Below are positions 8,221 through 17,576 of a stretch of 37,581 nucleotides of DNA, piece after piece. The translations under genes and the position numbers were made by a program. The notes beneath the pieces are model-generated. The model did no database searches. It saw only the letters and a program-made list of their open reading frames with translations, and was not told the origin of the DNA. This DNA comes from Desulfuromusa sp. (GTDB taxonomy: Bacteria > Desulfobacterota > Desulfuromonadia > Desulfuromonadales > Geopsychrobacteraceae), in contig JADGDX010000026.1 of the NCBI GenBank assembly GCA_016744675.1, positions 1 to 37,581 of the forward strand, in the 5' to 3' direction. The number at the start of each line of letters is the position of its first letter. The first letter of the stretch is position 1.

Positions 8221-9582
8221 ATGCTGAAAAATGCATTAACTTGGGCATTTGCCCTATTGCTGGTCACAGGTCTGGCGGGCCAATCTTTTTCTGCTATTAG
8301 TGCGGATGAAGCCGCCCGGTTAGGTCAAGATTTGACCCCGGTTGGAGCTGAAAAAAGTGGCAACACTGATGGAACAATTCCGGCCTGGGATGGGGGGATT
8401 ACGACTCCCCCAGCTGGTTACGAAAAGGGGATGCACCATCCTGACCCCTATGCGGCAGATAAAGTTGAAATCACTATTACTGCGGCAAATATGGAGCAGT
8501 ATAAGGATAAGTTGACAGTTGGCCATCAAGAGATGCTCAAAGCCTATGAGGGCTTTAAGATGAACATCTATCCAACCCATCGAAGTGCATCTTCACCACA
8601 ACGTATTTATGACATGACCAAAAAAGTGTCTCAAACGGCCGAATTAATTAACGGTGGTGATGGTGTGACAGGGACAGTTAACGGTATTCCTTTCCCAATT
8701 CCAGAAAGTGGAATTGAAGTTCTCTGGAATCATATGTTGCGCTACCGAGGAGATGTCGCTGCACGTAAAATGGCTCAAGCGCCAATGACCCGTGGTGGTG
8801 GTTATACTCTGGTCAAATTTGATGATGAATTCAGTTTGATCTATTCCCAAGAGGGGATGACCGAAGAGAAGTTGAAAAACCGTATTCTGTTGTTTCGTCA
8901 GGAAGTCACTGCACCTGCGCGTTTAGCTGGTAACGTTCTGCTGGTTCACGAGACGCTCAACCAGGTTTCTGAGCCCCGTGCGGCTTGGGTTTATAATCCC
9001 GGCCAGCGTCGTGTTCGTCGTGCTCCAAATGTTGCTTATGACAATCCCGGGACGGCTGCTGACAGTCTGCGGACGTCGGATCAGTTTGATATGTTCAACG
9101 GTGCTCCGGATCGTTACGACTGGAAATTGGTTGGGAAAAAAGAGATCTATGTCCCTTACAACAATTACCTGCTCCACAGTGACCAGCTTAAGTACAAAGA
9201 TATCCTGACTCCTTTGCACGTCAATCCCGAATACCTCCGTTATGAACTGCACCGTGTTTGGGTTGTCGAAGCAACTTTGCGTGAAGGGTCTCGTCATCTG
9301 TACAAGAAGCGGACGTTCTATATCGATGAGGATTCTTGGCAGATTATGGTTGCCGATAATTATGACAATCGTGATCAGCTGTGGCGTGTCTCCGAAGCCC
9401 ATTCGATTAACTATTATGAAGTTCCGACCTTCTGGACAACTTTGGAAACTCATTATGATCTGCAGTCCGGGCGGTACCTAGCACTCGGCTTGGATAATGA
9501 ATCATCAATGTATGATTTTGACATCAAGCGGACCGATAAAGATTACTCTCCGGGAGCACTCCGTCGTGCTGGTCGTCGTTAA
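8221..9582 (+). CDS. DUF1329 family periplasmic protein (LolB-like fold)
   Basis: A 453-residue protein with an N-terminal signal peptide (about 1-24, ending SFSA). The signature region LGQDLTPVGAEKSGNTDG, followed by TIPAWDGGI, identifies DUF1329. This family is related in fold to the LolA/LolB lipoprotein carriers, whose half-barrel holds acyl chains. Later segments rich in Tyr/Trp/Arg (for example RAAWVYNPGQRRVRRAP, FYIDEDSWQIMVADNYD) are typical. GGGAG precedes the ATG. It lies 22 bases after the DUF1302 gene, so they are co-transcribed, and a terminator hairpin follows at 9704. A role as a periplasmic lipid carrier between the RND pump and the outer-membrane barrel is inference from fold and context. 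Confidence 0.9.
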   Translation: MLKNALTWAFALLLVTGLAGQSFSAISADEAARLGQDLTPVGAEKSGNTDGTIPAWDGGITTPPAGYEKGMHHPDPYAADKVEITITAANMEQYKDKLTVGHQEMLKAYEGFKMNIYPTHRSASSPQRIYDMTKKVSQTAELINGGDGVTGTVNGIPFPIPESGIEVLWNHMLRYRGDVAARKMAQAPMTRGGGYTLVKFDDEFSLIYSQEGMTEEKLKNRILLFRQEVTAPARLAGNVLLVHETLNQVSEPRAAWVYNPGQRRVRRAPNVAYDNPGTAADSLRTSDQFDMFNGAPDRYDWKLVGKKEIYVPYNNYLLHSDQLKYKDILTPLHVNPEYLRYELHRVWVVEATLREGSRHLYKKRTFYIDEDSWQIMVADNYDNRDQLWRVSEAHSINYYEVPTFWTTLETHYDLQSGRYLALGLDNESSMYDFDIKRTDKDYSPGALRRAGRR

Positions 9583-9703
9583 TTGGTGAAACAAAAGGTT
9601 TGTTCTTTGGTCTGTTTCTGTTTCGTTCACTGAACAGGAAGAAGTTTCATTGAAAGAAATTTTTTCTTAGTCAATGCATAAAGATGTGTGTGACTATCAG
9701 GTA

Positions 9704-9736
9704 TTGGCCGAGTCGGTAACGGCTCGGCCAATTTTT
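9704..9736 (+). terminator. Intrinsic terminator between DUF1329 and YCF48 genes
   Basis: TTGGCCGAG (9704-9712) pairs with CTCGGCCAA (9723-9731), then five T. It ends only 29 bases before the next start, so it may partly terminate transcription and set different levels for the two gene pairs. Confidence 0.8.
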
Positions 9737-9765
9737 ATGCCCTCAAACCTATAAAATGGTCAGTT

Positions 9766-10728
9766 ATGATAATCTATTCTACCCGATATCATCGTTTGAA
9801 GTTGCTTGTCCTCATCATGTTGTTGGGCATGTGCCTCCCGTTTTCTGTAAGCGGTGCTGAAACTTCAGTGATAGCTCCTTTGGCATCCCACTCACTGTTG
9901 CTTGATGCACAGCGGGTTGACGATGCATTGATTGTTGTTGGAGAGCGGGGACATATTCTCATCAGCAAAGATAATGGTGATCATTGGGAGCAGATGACCA
10001 CACCGACTCGGGCGACCTTAACAGGGGTCTTTTTTATCGATCGTCAAGAGGGTTGGGTTGTGGGTCACGACCAAATTATTTTGCGAACGACTGATGGTGG
10101 CCAATCATGGGAAAAAGTTTACGAAAATGCTGAGGCCGAAAGTCCTCTGTTGGATATCTTTTTTCTTGATGGTCAACACGGTTACGCTATCGGTGCCTAC
10201 GGGCAATTCCTAGAATCGTTTGATGGAGGCAGCAGTTGGGAGGGGCGCTGGATTGGAGAGGATGATTTCCATCTGAACCAGATGATCGCTGTCGGGGATC
10301 AATTGTTCATCGCAGCTGAAGCGGGATTTGCTTACCGCTCAGATGACAGTGGGGCAAACTGGACATTGTTAGATCCCGATTACCATGGGTCCTTTTTTGG
10401 TATCGTCTCAACGCAAGACAAAAGCTTATTGTTGTTTGGCCTACGGGGGAACTTATTCCGCTCAGAAGATGGCGGCAACGTTTGGGAGCGGGTTGAAACA
10501 GGGACTCAGGCGAGCTTAACCAGTGGTCTCTATTTGGATGACGGAACTCTGGTCATTGCGGGACTGGCCGGGGCACTTTTAACCAGTCAGGATCATGGTC
10601 AAACTTTTGTTTTCCATCAGGATCCGGAGCGTAAAGGGTTTAGTCAGTTGCTGCAAGCTGCTGATGGCAGTATTGTCGCTGTAGGGAGCTTTGGTGTGAC
10701 CAGAATTTCCCAACAAAGTATTCAGTAA
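9766..10728 (+). CDS. YCF48/HCF136-like beta-propeller protein, exported
   Basis: A 320-residue protein with a signal peptide (about 8-30, ending SVSGAE). The body is a series of BNR/YCF48 repeats carrying S-x-D-x-G-x-x-W (SKDNGDHWE, TTDGGQSWE, SFDGGSSWE, SDDSGANW, SEDGGNVWE, SQDHGQTF). Six or seven blades form a propeller related to the photosystem assembly factor HCF136. Similar proteins accompany DUF1302/DUF1329/RND genes in other proteobacteria and may act as a periplasmic scaffold. The gene lies 24 bases before the MMPL transporter and is co-transcribed with it. Its precise task is unknown. Confidence 0.9.
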   Translation: MIIYSTRYHRLKLLVLIMLLGMCLPFSVSGAETSVIAPLASHSLLLDAQRVDDALIVVGERGHILISKDNGDHWEQMTTPTRATLTGVFFIDRQEGWVVGHDQIILRTTDGGQSWEKVYENAEAESPLLDIFFLDGQHGYAIGAYGQFLESFDGGSSWEGRWIGEDDFHLNQMIAVGDQLFIAAEAGFAYRSDDSGANWTLLDPDYHGSFFGIVSTQDKSLLLFGLRGNLFRSEDGGNVWERVETGTQASLTSGLYLDDGTLVIAGLAGALLTSQDHGQTFVFHQDPERKGFSQLLQAADGSIVAVGSFGVTRISQQSIQ

Positions 10729-10752
10729 ATAGCAGCACAGCAGGAGATTGAC

Positions 10753-13071
10753 ATGAAAATGAATTCCTTTAAATCGGGATTTGAGCAACTCATCTTTAAT
10801 AACCGCAAGATTTTTCTGGGCTTCTTTATTTTGGTCACTCTACTGATGGCGTATTCAGTGACCAATTTGCGTATCGATGCTGGATTCAGCAAGCTGTTAC
10901 CTCTTGAGCATGAATATATGCAGACCTATGTTGAGCACCGTAAAGAGTTCGGCGGGGCCAACCGGGTTTTAATCGCTCTGATGACAAAACAGGGTGATAT
11001 TTTTACTCCCGAATTTTTTCATACCCTTGAAAGCGCAACGGATGATGTCTTTTTTATCCCGGGAGTTGATCGCGCTCAGGTCAGTTCGTTGTTTACCCCC
11101 AATGTTCGTTTTACAGAAGTTGTTGAAGATGGCATCGCTGGTGGCAATGTTGTCCCTGCAGATTTCGAAGCAACCTCAGAGGGCCTCGAGAAAGTTCGTA
11201 AAAATATTCTTAAAGCCGGTATCTTGGGACGCCTTGTCGCGAATGATTTCACCGGGGCCGCAATTAGTGCCCAGTTGTTAGAAGTCGATCCCGCGACGGG
11301 GGAAAAGCTCGATTTTATAAAGGTGTCACGCCTGCTTGAAGAGCAGATTCGTGAGAAATATCAGAGCGAACAGATCGATGTTCATATTATCGGTTTTGCA
11401 AAAGTTATCGGTGATATTGCTGATGGTGCTAAACGTGTCATTCTCTTTTTCTTTATTGCTTTTGTGATTACATCCCTGTTGGTATTTCTTTATACCCGCT
11501 CTACCATTCTGACACTCATCCCCCTTTGCTGTTCTTTGATTGCTGTCGTCTGGCAGCTTGGGCTGCTACCGATTCTTGGCTATGGCATTGATCCCATGGG
11601 GCTGTTGGTTCCATTTTTGATATTTGCCATCGGTGTCAGTCATGCTGTTCAGATGATTACCGCCAATACCGCAGAGGTTCGCGCTGGAGCAGATCGACTT
11701 GAGGCTGCCAAAGCGAGTTTTCGTCAACTTCTGATTCCCGGTTCCGTTGCATTGGCGAGTGATACAATTGGTTTCATTACCATTAGGCTGATAGAAATTC
11801 GGGTGATTCAGGAGATGGCTATTACGGCGAGTCTCGGTGTTGCTGTTATTATTTTGACCAACATGATTCTGCTGCCAATTCTCCTCTCTTATGTCAAAAC
11901 GGGACGGCGTTATAAACGTCGGGTTGATGAGCAGACTCAGGTGTTAAAACCGGTCTGGCGCTTTTTTGAGCGCGCTGCAGAGCCGAAATCGGCAGTAGTT
12001 ATTATTGCTATTGCGTGTGTCTTGTTTGGGTTTGGTCTGTGGAAAGCTTCAGATGTCAAAATTGGTGATATGCATCGTGGTGTTCCTGAGCTTCGGACCG
12101 ACTCGCGGTATAATCTGGATAGTAAAGTCATTACAGAAAAGTTTTCTATCGGTGTCGATCTGATTACAGTGATTGTTGAAACAAAATCCGATGGTTGTAT
12201 TGATTACGATGTTATGACAGCTATTGATCGTTTTGCCTGGCATATGAACAATGTAGAGGGTGTTCAGTCGGTGATTGGACTGCCAGGCATTGCCAAAGTG
12301 ATCAATGCCGGTTGGAATGAGGGGAGTTTGAAGTGGCGTGTTCTCCCTAGGAATCAATCAACAATGGTCCAAGCGGTCGGTTATATCCCAACCAGCAGTG
12401 GTTTATTAAACTCTGACTGTAGTGTGATGCCGGTGATGATTTTTACCAAAGACCACAAGGCTGAAACGATCGCCAATATTGTTTCGCAGGTCAAGTCGTA
12501 CCGAGAGCAAAATATCAATGAAGATGTGACTTTCAGATTAGCAACAGGAAATGTCGGGGTGATGGCGGCAACGAATGAAGAGGTCTCTGCGGCACAGTTT
12601 CCTATTCTTCTCTATGTTTTTGGAGCGATCATCCTTCTTTGTTTCTATGAGTTCCGTTCGGTCAGCGCGGTACTTTGTGTCATCTTGCCTTTAGCCCTTG
12701 TTTCTTTGCTGGCCTACGCTTTGATGAGTATTCTTGAAATTGGACTAAAAGTTTCCACTCTGCCAGTTGTCGCTTTGGGTGTCGGTGTCGGTGTTGATTA
12801 TGGCATTTATATCTTTAGCCGTTTGCGGAGTTATATGAGGCGAGGACAAAGCTTACAGGAAGCTTATCTCCATACTCTCGCAATTACTGGAAACGGTGTT
12901 GTTTTTACCGGTGTGACGCTCGCCATTGGCGTTGCAACGTGGATTTTTTCTCCACTCAAGTTTCAGGCCGATATGGGGATTCTGCTAACCTTCATGTTTT
13001 TGGTTAATATGCTTGGTGCAATCCTTCTACTTCCAGCTCTAGCCTATGTTTTACTGCCGAAACAACGCTAG
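10753..13071 (+). CDS. RND superfamily transporter, MMPL type
   Basis: A 772-residue inner-membrane protein with two homologous halves. Each half has one helix (about 18-38; about 404-424), a large periplasmic domain, then five helices. The second half has the core GVGVGVDYGIYIFSRLRS, with an Asp suited to proton relay. The equivalent place in the first half reads FAIGVSHAVQMI and lacks that Asp, so only one proton-relay site may operate. This family (MmpL/HpnN-like) moves lipids or hydrophobic compounds and needs periplasmic partners, which the DUF1329 and YCF48 proteins could be. AGGAG precedes the ATG. The substrate is unknown. The neighbouring fatty-acid operon suggests acyl lipids. Confidence 0.93.
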   Translation: MKMNSFKSGFEQLIFNNRKIFLGFFILVTLLMAYSVTNLRIDAGFSKLLPLEHEYMQTYVEHRKEFGGANRVLIALMTKQGDIFTPEFFHTLESATDDVFFIPGVDRAQVSSLFTPNVRFTEVVEDGIAGGNVVPADFEATSEGLEKVRKNILKAGILGRLVANDFTGAAISAQLLEVDPATGEKLDFIKVSRLLEEQIREKYQSEQIDVHIIGFAKVIGDIADGAKRVILFFFIAFVITSLLVFLYTRSTILTLIPLCCSLIAVVWQLGLLPILGYGIDPMGLLVPFLIFAIGVSHAVQMITANTAEVRAGADRLEAAKASFRQLLIPGSVALASDTIGFITIRLIEIRVIQEMAITASLGVAVIILTNMILLPILLSYVKTGRRYKRRVDEQTQVLKPVWRFFERAAEPKSAVVIIAIACVLFGFGLWKASDVKIGDMHRGVPELRTDSRYNLDSKVITEKFSIGVDLITVIVETKSDGCIDYDVMTAIDRFAWHMNNVEGVQSVIGLPGIAKVINAGWNEGSLKWRVLPRNQSTMVQAVGYIPTSSGLLNSDCSVMPVMIFTKDHKAETIANIVSQVKSYREQNINEDVTFRLATGNVGVMAATNEEVSAAQFPILLYVFGAIILLCFYEFRSVSAVLCVILPLALVSLLAYALMSILEIGLKVSTLPVVALGVGVGVDYGIYIFSRLRSYMRRGQSLQEAYLHTLAITGNGVVFTGVTLAIGVATWIFSPLKFQADMGILLTFMFLVNMLGAILLLPALAYVLLPKQR

Positions 13072-13112
13072 AGAATTGATCTAATTAATAACCACATTTC
13101 TTTTAATTGTCG

Positions 13113-13149
13113 TTTCTCTGCTCCAGAATAATGAACTGGAGCAGAGAAA
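13113..13149. terminator. Strong hairpin, probable terminator of the MMPL operon
   Basis: A 14-base perfect stem TTTCTCTGCTCCAG/CTGGAGCAGAGAAA with a 9-base loop begins 42 bases after the MMPL stop. A-rich sequence and then ATTTTT follow; the missing immediate T-run makes termination likely but not certain. Confidence 0.6.
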
Positions 13150-13190
13150 AAAGCATTTTTAGACATTATAAAAAAATGTTTTACTGTAGG

Positions 13191-13218
13191 TTGACCTGAA
13201 CGTAAAAGTAAGTAGAAT
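13191..13218 (+). promoter_or_regulatory. Promoter with embedded MerR-like operator before the acyl-CoA synthetase
   Basis: TTGACC (13191-13196) and TAGAAT (13213-13218) are 16 bases apart. The spacer CTGAACGTAAAAGT matches the palindromic motif seen at 5966 and 34389, so a bound regulator would sit between the two promoter boxes. Confidence 0.55.
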
Positions 13219-13285
13219 ATAAGAGTCACTTCGAAGTTTTAGTCCATACTATTTTTTTTTGCTGAAAAGATGGACACCATTGTTT

Positions 13286-13305
13286 TTGACATTGCGTAAA
13301 CGTGA
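13286..13305 (+). promoter_or_regulatory. Second MerR-like operator copy near the synthetase start
   Basis: TTGACATTGCGTAAACGTGA shares the GCGTAAA core and TTGAC flank of the site at 5963, with one base less between them. It ends eight bases before the ATG at 13314 and overlaps an alternative GTG start at 13302. Confidence 0.4.
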
Positions 13306-13313
13306 GATTGAAA

Positions 13314-15170
13314 ATGACTCAGAATAAAACCAAAGATCTTCCCTTCCGATCCATTCCCCACATGTTGCAAAAGAGTGTGGAGAAGTTCGCTGATCAGCCG
13401 GCTGTGAGTTATAAAAAGGCCGGTGCTTACCTGACTCTGAATTATCAACAGTTTTATACGCGAGCCCTAATGACTGCACGAGGGTTGCGTAAAGCGGGCA
13501 TGGAGACAGGGGATAGAGTCGCCATCTTTTCAGAAAACCGGTCGGGCTGGATTATTGCCGATATGGGTATTCAGGCAGCATTGGGAATCAGTGTTCCTAT
13601 TTATGCGACCAATACCGGGTCACAAGCTGCTTACGTTATCAACCACAGTGGCGCAAAAATTATTTTTGTCTCCGATCGGCTTCAGTATGAAAAGCTCCTT
13701 GCGGTGCGTGACGAGATTCCCCAGGTTGAACTGGTCGTCTCTTTTGAGCGCTTCCTTGGTGAAAAACACTTGCCTGTTTATACCCTTTATCAGCTCTCAG
13801 AGATTTCACATCCCATCACAGATGATGAGAAAGATGAGATTGAAACCCTGATATCGACCATATCCCCAGAAGATCTCATCACCATTATTTATACTTCGGG
13901 AACAACAGGTGTCCCTAAGGGGGTTATGCTGACCCAGCATAACATGGTGATTAATGCTTGGGATGGGGTTCAGTGCGCAGGGGAAGAGAACATGAAAGGG
14001 ACATTTTTAAGCTTTCTCCCTTTGAGTCACGTACTAGAGCGCTCGGCAGGCTATCACGCTGTTCTGTTAGGTGGTGGACATATTGCCTTTGCAGAGGATG
14101 TGAATAAGGTTGTCGAAAATATTGTTGAAGTTAAACCGACGGCAATGATCAGCGTGCCGCGCCTTTTTGAAAAAATCTATTCACGTATTTACGAAAATAT
14201 TCATTTGCAAGGCCCCTTTAAGCGGCAAATGTTTCACGATGCAGTCGAAATTGGCCGCGAGTATGTTTTGAAGAAGTATATTCAAGGTCAGCCAACCGGT
14301 TTTCTGGGGGCTAAATACTGGCTCTATGACAGATTGGTGTTCCGCAAAATCCGCAAACGTTTTGGTGGAAACCTTAAGTTTTTTATTTCTGGAGGGGCTC
14401 CTCTGGATAAGACAATCAATGAGTTTATGTGGATTATTGGCCTTCCAGTTTTTGAAGGTTACGGACTGACAGAAACTAGCCCGGCGGTCACCTTGAATCG
14501 GTTACACGAAAATCGTTTTGGCTCAGTGGGGAAGCCCTTAGGTGATGCAGAGTTCAAGTTGGCTGACGATGGTGAACTTTTGATCAAGGGATCGATGGTC
14601 ATGCGCGGCTACTATCGTAATGAAGAAGCCACGACCAATGCCTTTGAAGATGACTGGTTTAAAACTGGAGATATCGCAGAGATCGATGATGAAGGATATA
14701 TTTTCATTGTCGATCGGAAAAAAGAGATTATCGTCACTGCGGGAGGAAAAAACATTGCTCCGCAACCGATGGAAAACCGGCTCAAGCTGGATAAATACGT
14801 CTCTCTTGCCTATATCCATGGAGATAAAAGACCTTATCTGATTGCAATTCTGACTCCTAATCTCGAACGCTTAATCGAGTTCAGTCGTGAAATGAAGATC
14901 AATTATCTAGGGGTTGATGATTTGGTTGCGAATGATCAGGTCCAGCAACTATTTGCGGATCGGATTGATCTGTTCAATCAAAATCTCCCCTCATATCAAA
15001 CGATCAAAAAATTCATTGTCCTCCCTCGAGAATTCTCTTCTCAGGGAGGGGAATTAACACCAACAATGAAGTTGAAACGCAAAGCGATCTACGAAATGTA
15101 TCAAGACAAGATAGAACATCTGTACTTGGAAGATGCTCAGTTGCAATCTGAAAACGGAGGAACAAAATGA
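13314..15170 (+). CDS. Long-chain fatty-acid--CoA ligase (AMP-forming)
   Basis: A 618-residue ANL-superfamily enzyme that activates fatty acids to acyl-CoA through an acyl-adenylate. The P-loop IIYTSGTTGVPKGVMLT (about 190-206), the GYGLTETSPAVTLN core, the hinge TGDIAEIDDEGYIFIVDRKKEI and the C-terminal LTPTMKLKRKAI with the catalytic lysine are all present. Length and the long linker fit ACSL/FadD15-type long-chain ligases. The ATG at 13314 is preferred over the GTG at 13302, which overlaps an operator-like site; neither has a strong ribosome site. Its stop overlaps the FadN start (ATGA), so the two are translationally coupled. It is the entry enzyme of the operon. Confidence 0.93.
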   Translation: MTQNKTKDLPFRSIPHMLQKSVEKFADQPAVSYKKAGAYLTLNYQQFYTRALMTARGLRKAGMETGDRVAIFSENRSGWIIADMGIQAALGISVPIYATNTGSQAAYVINHSGAKIIFVSDRLQYEKLLAVRDEIPQVELVVSFERFLGEKHLPVYTLYQLSEISHPITDDEKDEIETLISTISPEDLITIIYTSGTTGVPKGVMLTQHNMVINAWDGVQCAGEENMKGTFLSFLPLSHVLERSAGYHAVLLGGGHIAFAEDVNKVVENIVEVKPTAMISVPRLFEKIYSRIYENIHLQGPFKRQMFHDAVEIGREYVLKKYIQGQPTGFLGAKYWLYDRLVFRKIRKRFGGNLKFFISGGAPLDKTINEFMWIIGLPVFEGYGLTETSPAVTLNRLHENRFGSVGKPLGDAEFKLADDGELLIKGSMVMRGYYRNEEATTNAFEDDWFKTGDIAEIDDEGYIFIVDRKKEIIVTAGGKNIAPQPMENRLKLDKYVSLAYIHGDKRPYLIAILTPNLERLIEFSREMKINYLGVDDLVANDQVQQLFADRIDLFNQNLPSYQTIKKFIVLPREFSSQGGELTPTMKLKRKAIYEMYQDKIEHLYLEDAQLQSENGGTK

Positions 15171-17554
15171 GGCAGATTAATCGTGTTGCCGTACTTGGTG
15201 CCGGGGTGATGGGGGCGACAATCGCTGCTCATCTGGCGAATGCTGGCTTGGAAGTGCTTTTGCTTGATATCGTCCCTCGGGAGTTGACCGGTGAAGAAGC
15301 AGAGCAAGGCTTAAGTCTGGAAAGCCCAGCGGTTCGTAATCGAATTGCAAGTGCCGGATTGGGCGGGTTGATTAAAATGAAACCGGCCCCTTTCTATCTG
15401 AAAAAGTATGCTGAGCAGATCAGTGTTGGCAATTTTGATGATGATCTGGAAAAGCTCAAAGAGTGTGACTGGGTCATTGAAGTTGTTATCGAGCATATGC
15501 CAATAAAAAAAGATCTATTGGCTAAGGTTGTCCCTAACTTAGCAGCTGGTGCAATTTTATCTACAAATACCAGTGGCCTATCGGTCAATGAAATGGCTGA
15601 GATGCTGCCAGAGGACGTGCAAAAAAACTTTCTTGTGACGCATTTTTTTAACCCGCCCCGCTATATGCGTTTGCTTGAAATAGTCCCTAGCCAATATACC
15701 GATCCCGACATCGTATCGGGCCTGGCTGATTTTATAAGTCGTCGTTTGGGCAAAGGGATTGTCTATGCGAAAGATACTCCAAACTTTATTGCCAACCGGA
15801 TTGGGGTCTACTCAATTTTTAACGGCGTTCAACATATGCTCGATCTGGAGATGACTGTCGAAGAAGTGGATAGTGTTGCCGGGCCGGCGACAGCTCGGCC
15901 AGGATCCGCAGCTTTCCGGACCAGTGATTTGGTTGGTATCGATACCTTGGTTCACATCTGTAAAAACACCTATGAATTGCTGCCAGACGATGAATGTCGC
16001 GAAACCTTTAAAGTTCCTGAATTCATGGAACAAATGGTTGAAAAAGGGCTGCATGGGAATAAGAGCAAGCGGGGCTTTTACCGTAAAGATCAGGTTGATG
16101 GAAAACGGATAATCTATTATTACGATTATACCAGTGGTGAGTTCAAGCCTGCCGAAAAGCCAAAATTTGCCTCAGTTGTTGCGGTCAAGATGGTTGATGA
16201 TCCGGCACAAAAAATCAAAATGGTGGTTAACGGTCACGACAAAGGAGCCGAATTCGCTTGGCGTTCTTTGCGCGACACTCTGATTTATACCGTCAATCGT
16301 ATCCCCGAAATTGCTGACGATATTATAAATATTGATAATGGGATGAAATGGGGATTCAACTGGGAACTCGGCCCCTTTGAGATGCTCGACGCGATCGGTG
16401 TGCAGAATTTTGTGAAGCGCTCACTAAAAGATGGAGTTGATGTTCCTGATTGTCTGAAAGATGTCGATTGCTTCTATCGCTACAACAATTCTGGTCAGCA
16501 GGAACACTATGATCTGATCGAGAAAACTTACCAGCAGGCCCCACGCATAGAAGGTCAAATCAATCTGCAAATCTTGAAAAAGGCCTCTGGGGTTGTCGAA
16601 AAAACGTCAAACTGTTCTCTTCTCGATTTGGGTGACGGGGTCTTTGGTTTTGAATTCCACTCCAAGATGAATGCTATCAGCGGCGATATTCTTGCCATGA
16701 CTCACAAGGCGATCAAGCGGGCAGAAGAAGAGGGTGTCGGACTGGTTATCGGTAATCAGGGAGCAAATTTCTCTGTTGGGGCTAACTTGATGCTTCTTGC
16801 AGTTGCCATGGCGGAAGGGGCTTACGAAGATATTGATATGAGTGTTCGTGCTTTTCAGAAGGCCACGATGGCAGTGAAATACGCGAAGGTTCCCGTTGTC
16901 GCGGCTCCTTTTGGAATGGCTCTCGGTGGTGGCTGTGAATTTTCCCTCCATGCCGATGCGATGAATGCCTATGCCGAAACTTACATGGGGCTGGTTGAGA
17001 TCGGGGTTGGATTGATCCCGGCAGGTGGTGGCACGAAGGAAATGTGTCTGCGAGCTGTTGAACTCGCCGCCCAGTTCGATACCGATGTCACCCCCTTTAT
17101 TTTCAAAAACTTTCAACAGATCGGCATGGCAAAAGTCTCCATGGGGGCAGCTGAACTGAAAGAAATGGGCTATATGCGCCATGGCGACAGTATCAGTATG
17201 GATGTCAGCCGTTTGATTGCCGATGCGAAACAGAAAGTTTTGGCATTGGTAACCAATTACCGGCCACAAAAACTTGTTGAGAATGTTCCGGCCCCGGGGC
17301 GTGGAATTTCTGCGAGCATCAAGAGTCAACTCTGGAATATGAAGATGGGCGGTTTTGTCACCGAGTATGAGGCTGAGATGGGTGGAATTATCGCTGATGT
17401 CATTTGCGGAGGAGATGTCCTCCCTGGAACTCTGATTTCAGAAACATATCTGTTGCAGCTGGAACGACAAGCATTTCTTAAATTGTGTGGCAATAAAAAG
17501 ACCGCAGAGCGGATTCAGCATATGCTGAAAAAAGGGAAACCGCTAAGGAATTAA
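15167..17554 (+). CDS. fadN: FadN-type 3-hydroxyacyl-CoA dehydrogenase/enoyl-CoA hydratase
   Basis: A bifunctional 795-residue beta-oxidation enzyme. The order is dehydrogenase first and hydratase last, as in Bacillus FadN and opposite to E. coli FadB. The Rossmann motif VAVLGAGVMGATIAAHLAN is at residues 6-24, and the dehydrogenase core THFFNPPRYMRLLEIVP and PNFIANRIGVYS follows. The crotonase part begins near residue 480, with the oxyanion loop PFGMALGGGCEFSLHAD carrying one catalytic Glu and VEIGVGLIPAGGGTKEM carrying the second. It oxidises 3-hydroxyacyl-CoA with NAD+ and hydrates trans-2-enoyl-CoA. It overlaps the ligase gene by four bases, with GGAGG at the junction. fadA and fadE follow in the Bacillus fadNAE order. 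Confidence 0.95.
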   Translation: MRQINRVAVLGAGVMGATIAAHLANAGLEVLLLDIVPRELTGEEAEQGLSLESPAVRNRIASAGLGGLIKMKPAPFYLKKYAEQISVGNFDDDLEKLKECDWVIEVVIEHMPIKKDLLAKVVPNLAAGAILSTNTSGLSVNEMAEMLPEDVQKNFLVTHFFNPPRYMRLLEIVPSQYTDPDIVSGLADFISRRLGKGIVYAKDTPNFIANRIGVYSIFNGVQHMLDLEMTVEEVDSVAGPATARPGSAAFRTSDLVGIDTLVHICKNTYELLPDDECRETFKVPEFMEQMVEKGLHGNKSKRGFYRKDQVDGKRIIYYYDYTSGEFKPAEKPKFASVVAVKMVDDPAQKIKMVVNGHDKGAEFAWRSLRDTLIYTVNRIPEIADDIINIDNGMKWGFNWELGPFEMLDAIGVQNFVKRSLKDGVDVPDCLKDVDCFYRYNNSGQQEHYDLIEKTYQQAPRIEGQINLQILKKASGVVEKTSNCSLLDLGDGVFGFEFHSKMNAISGDILAMTHKAIKRAEEEGVGLVIGNQGANFSVGANLMLLAVAMAEGAYEDIDMSVRAFQKATMAVKYAKVPVVAAPFGMALGGGCEFSLHADAMNAYAETYMGLVEIGVGLIPAGGGTKEMCLRAVELAAQFDTDVTPFIFKNFQQIGMAKVSMGAAELKEMGYMRHGDSISMDVSRLIADAKQKVLALVTNYRPQKLVENVPAPGRGISASIKSQLWNMKMGGFVTEYEAEMGGIIADVICGGDVLPGTLISETYLLQLERQAFLKLCGNKKTAERIQHMLKKGKPLRN

Positions 17555-17576
17555 ATTTTGAATATTTGGAATATTT

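Noticed and set aside
13239..13479. Two overlapping minus-strand frames near the acyl-CoA ligase start
   Set aside because: They oppose the ligase N-terminus and its promoter region and have no supporting features.
16607..17329. 240-codon minus-strand frame inside fadN
   Set aside because: Antisense shadow of the crotonase domain; the sense strand carries all expected catalytic motifs.
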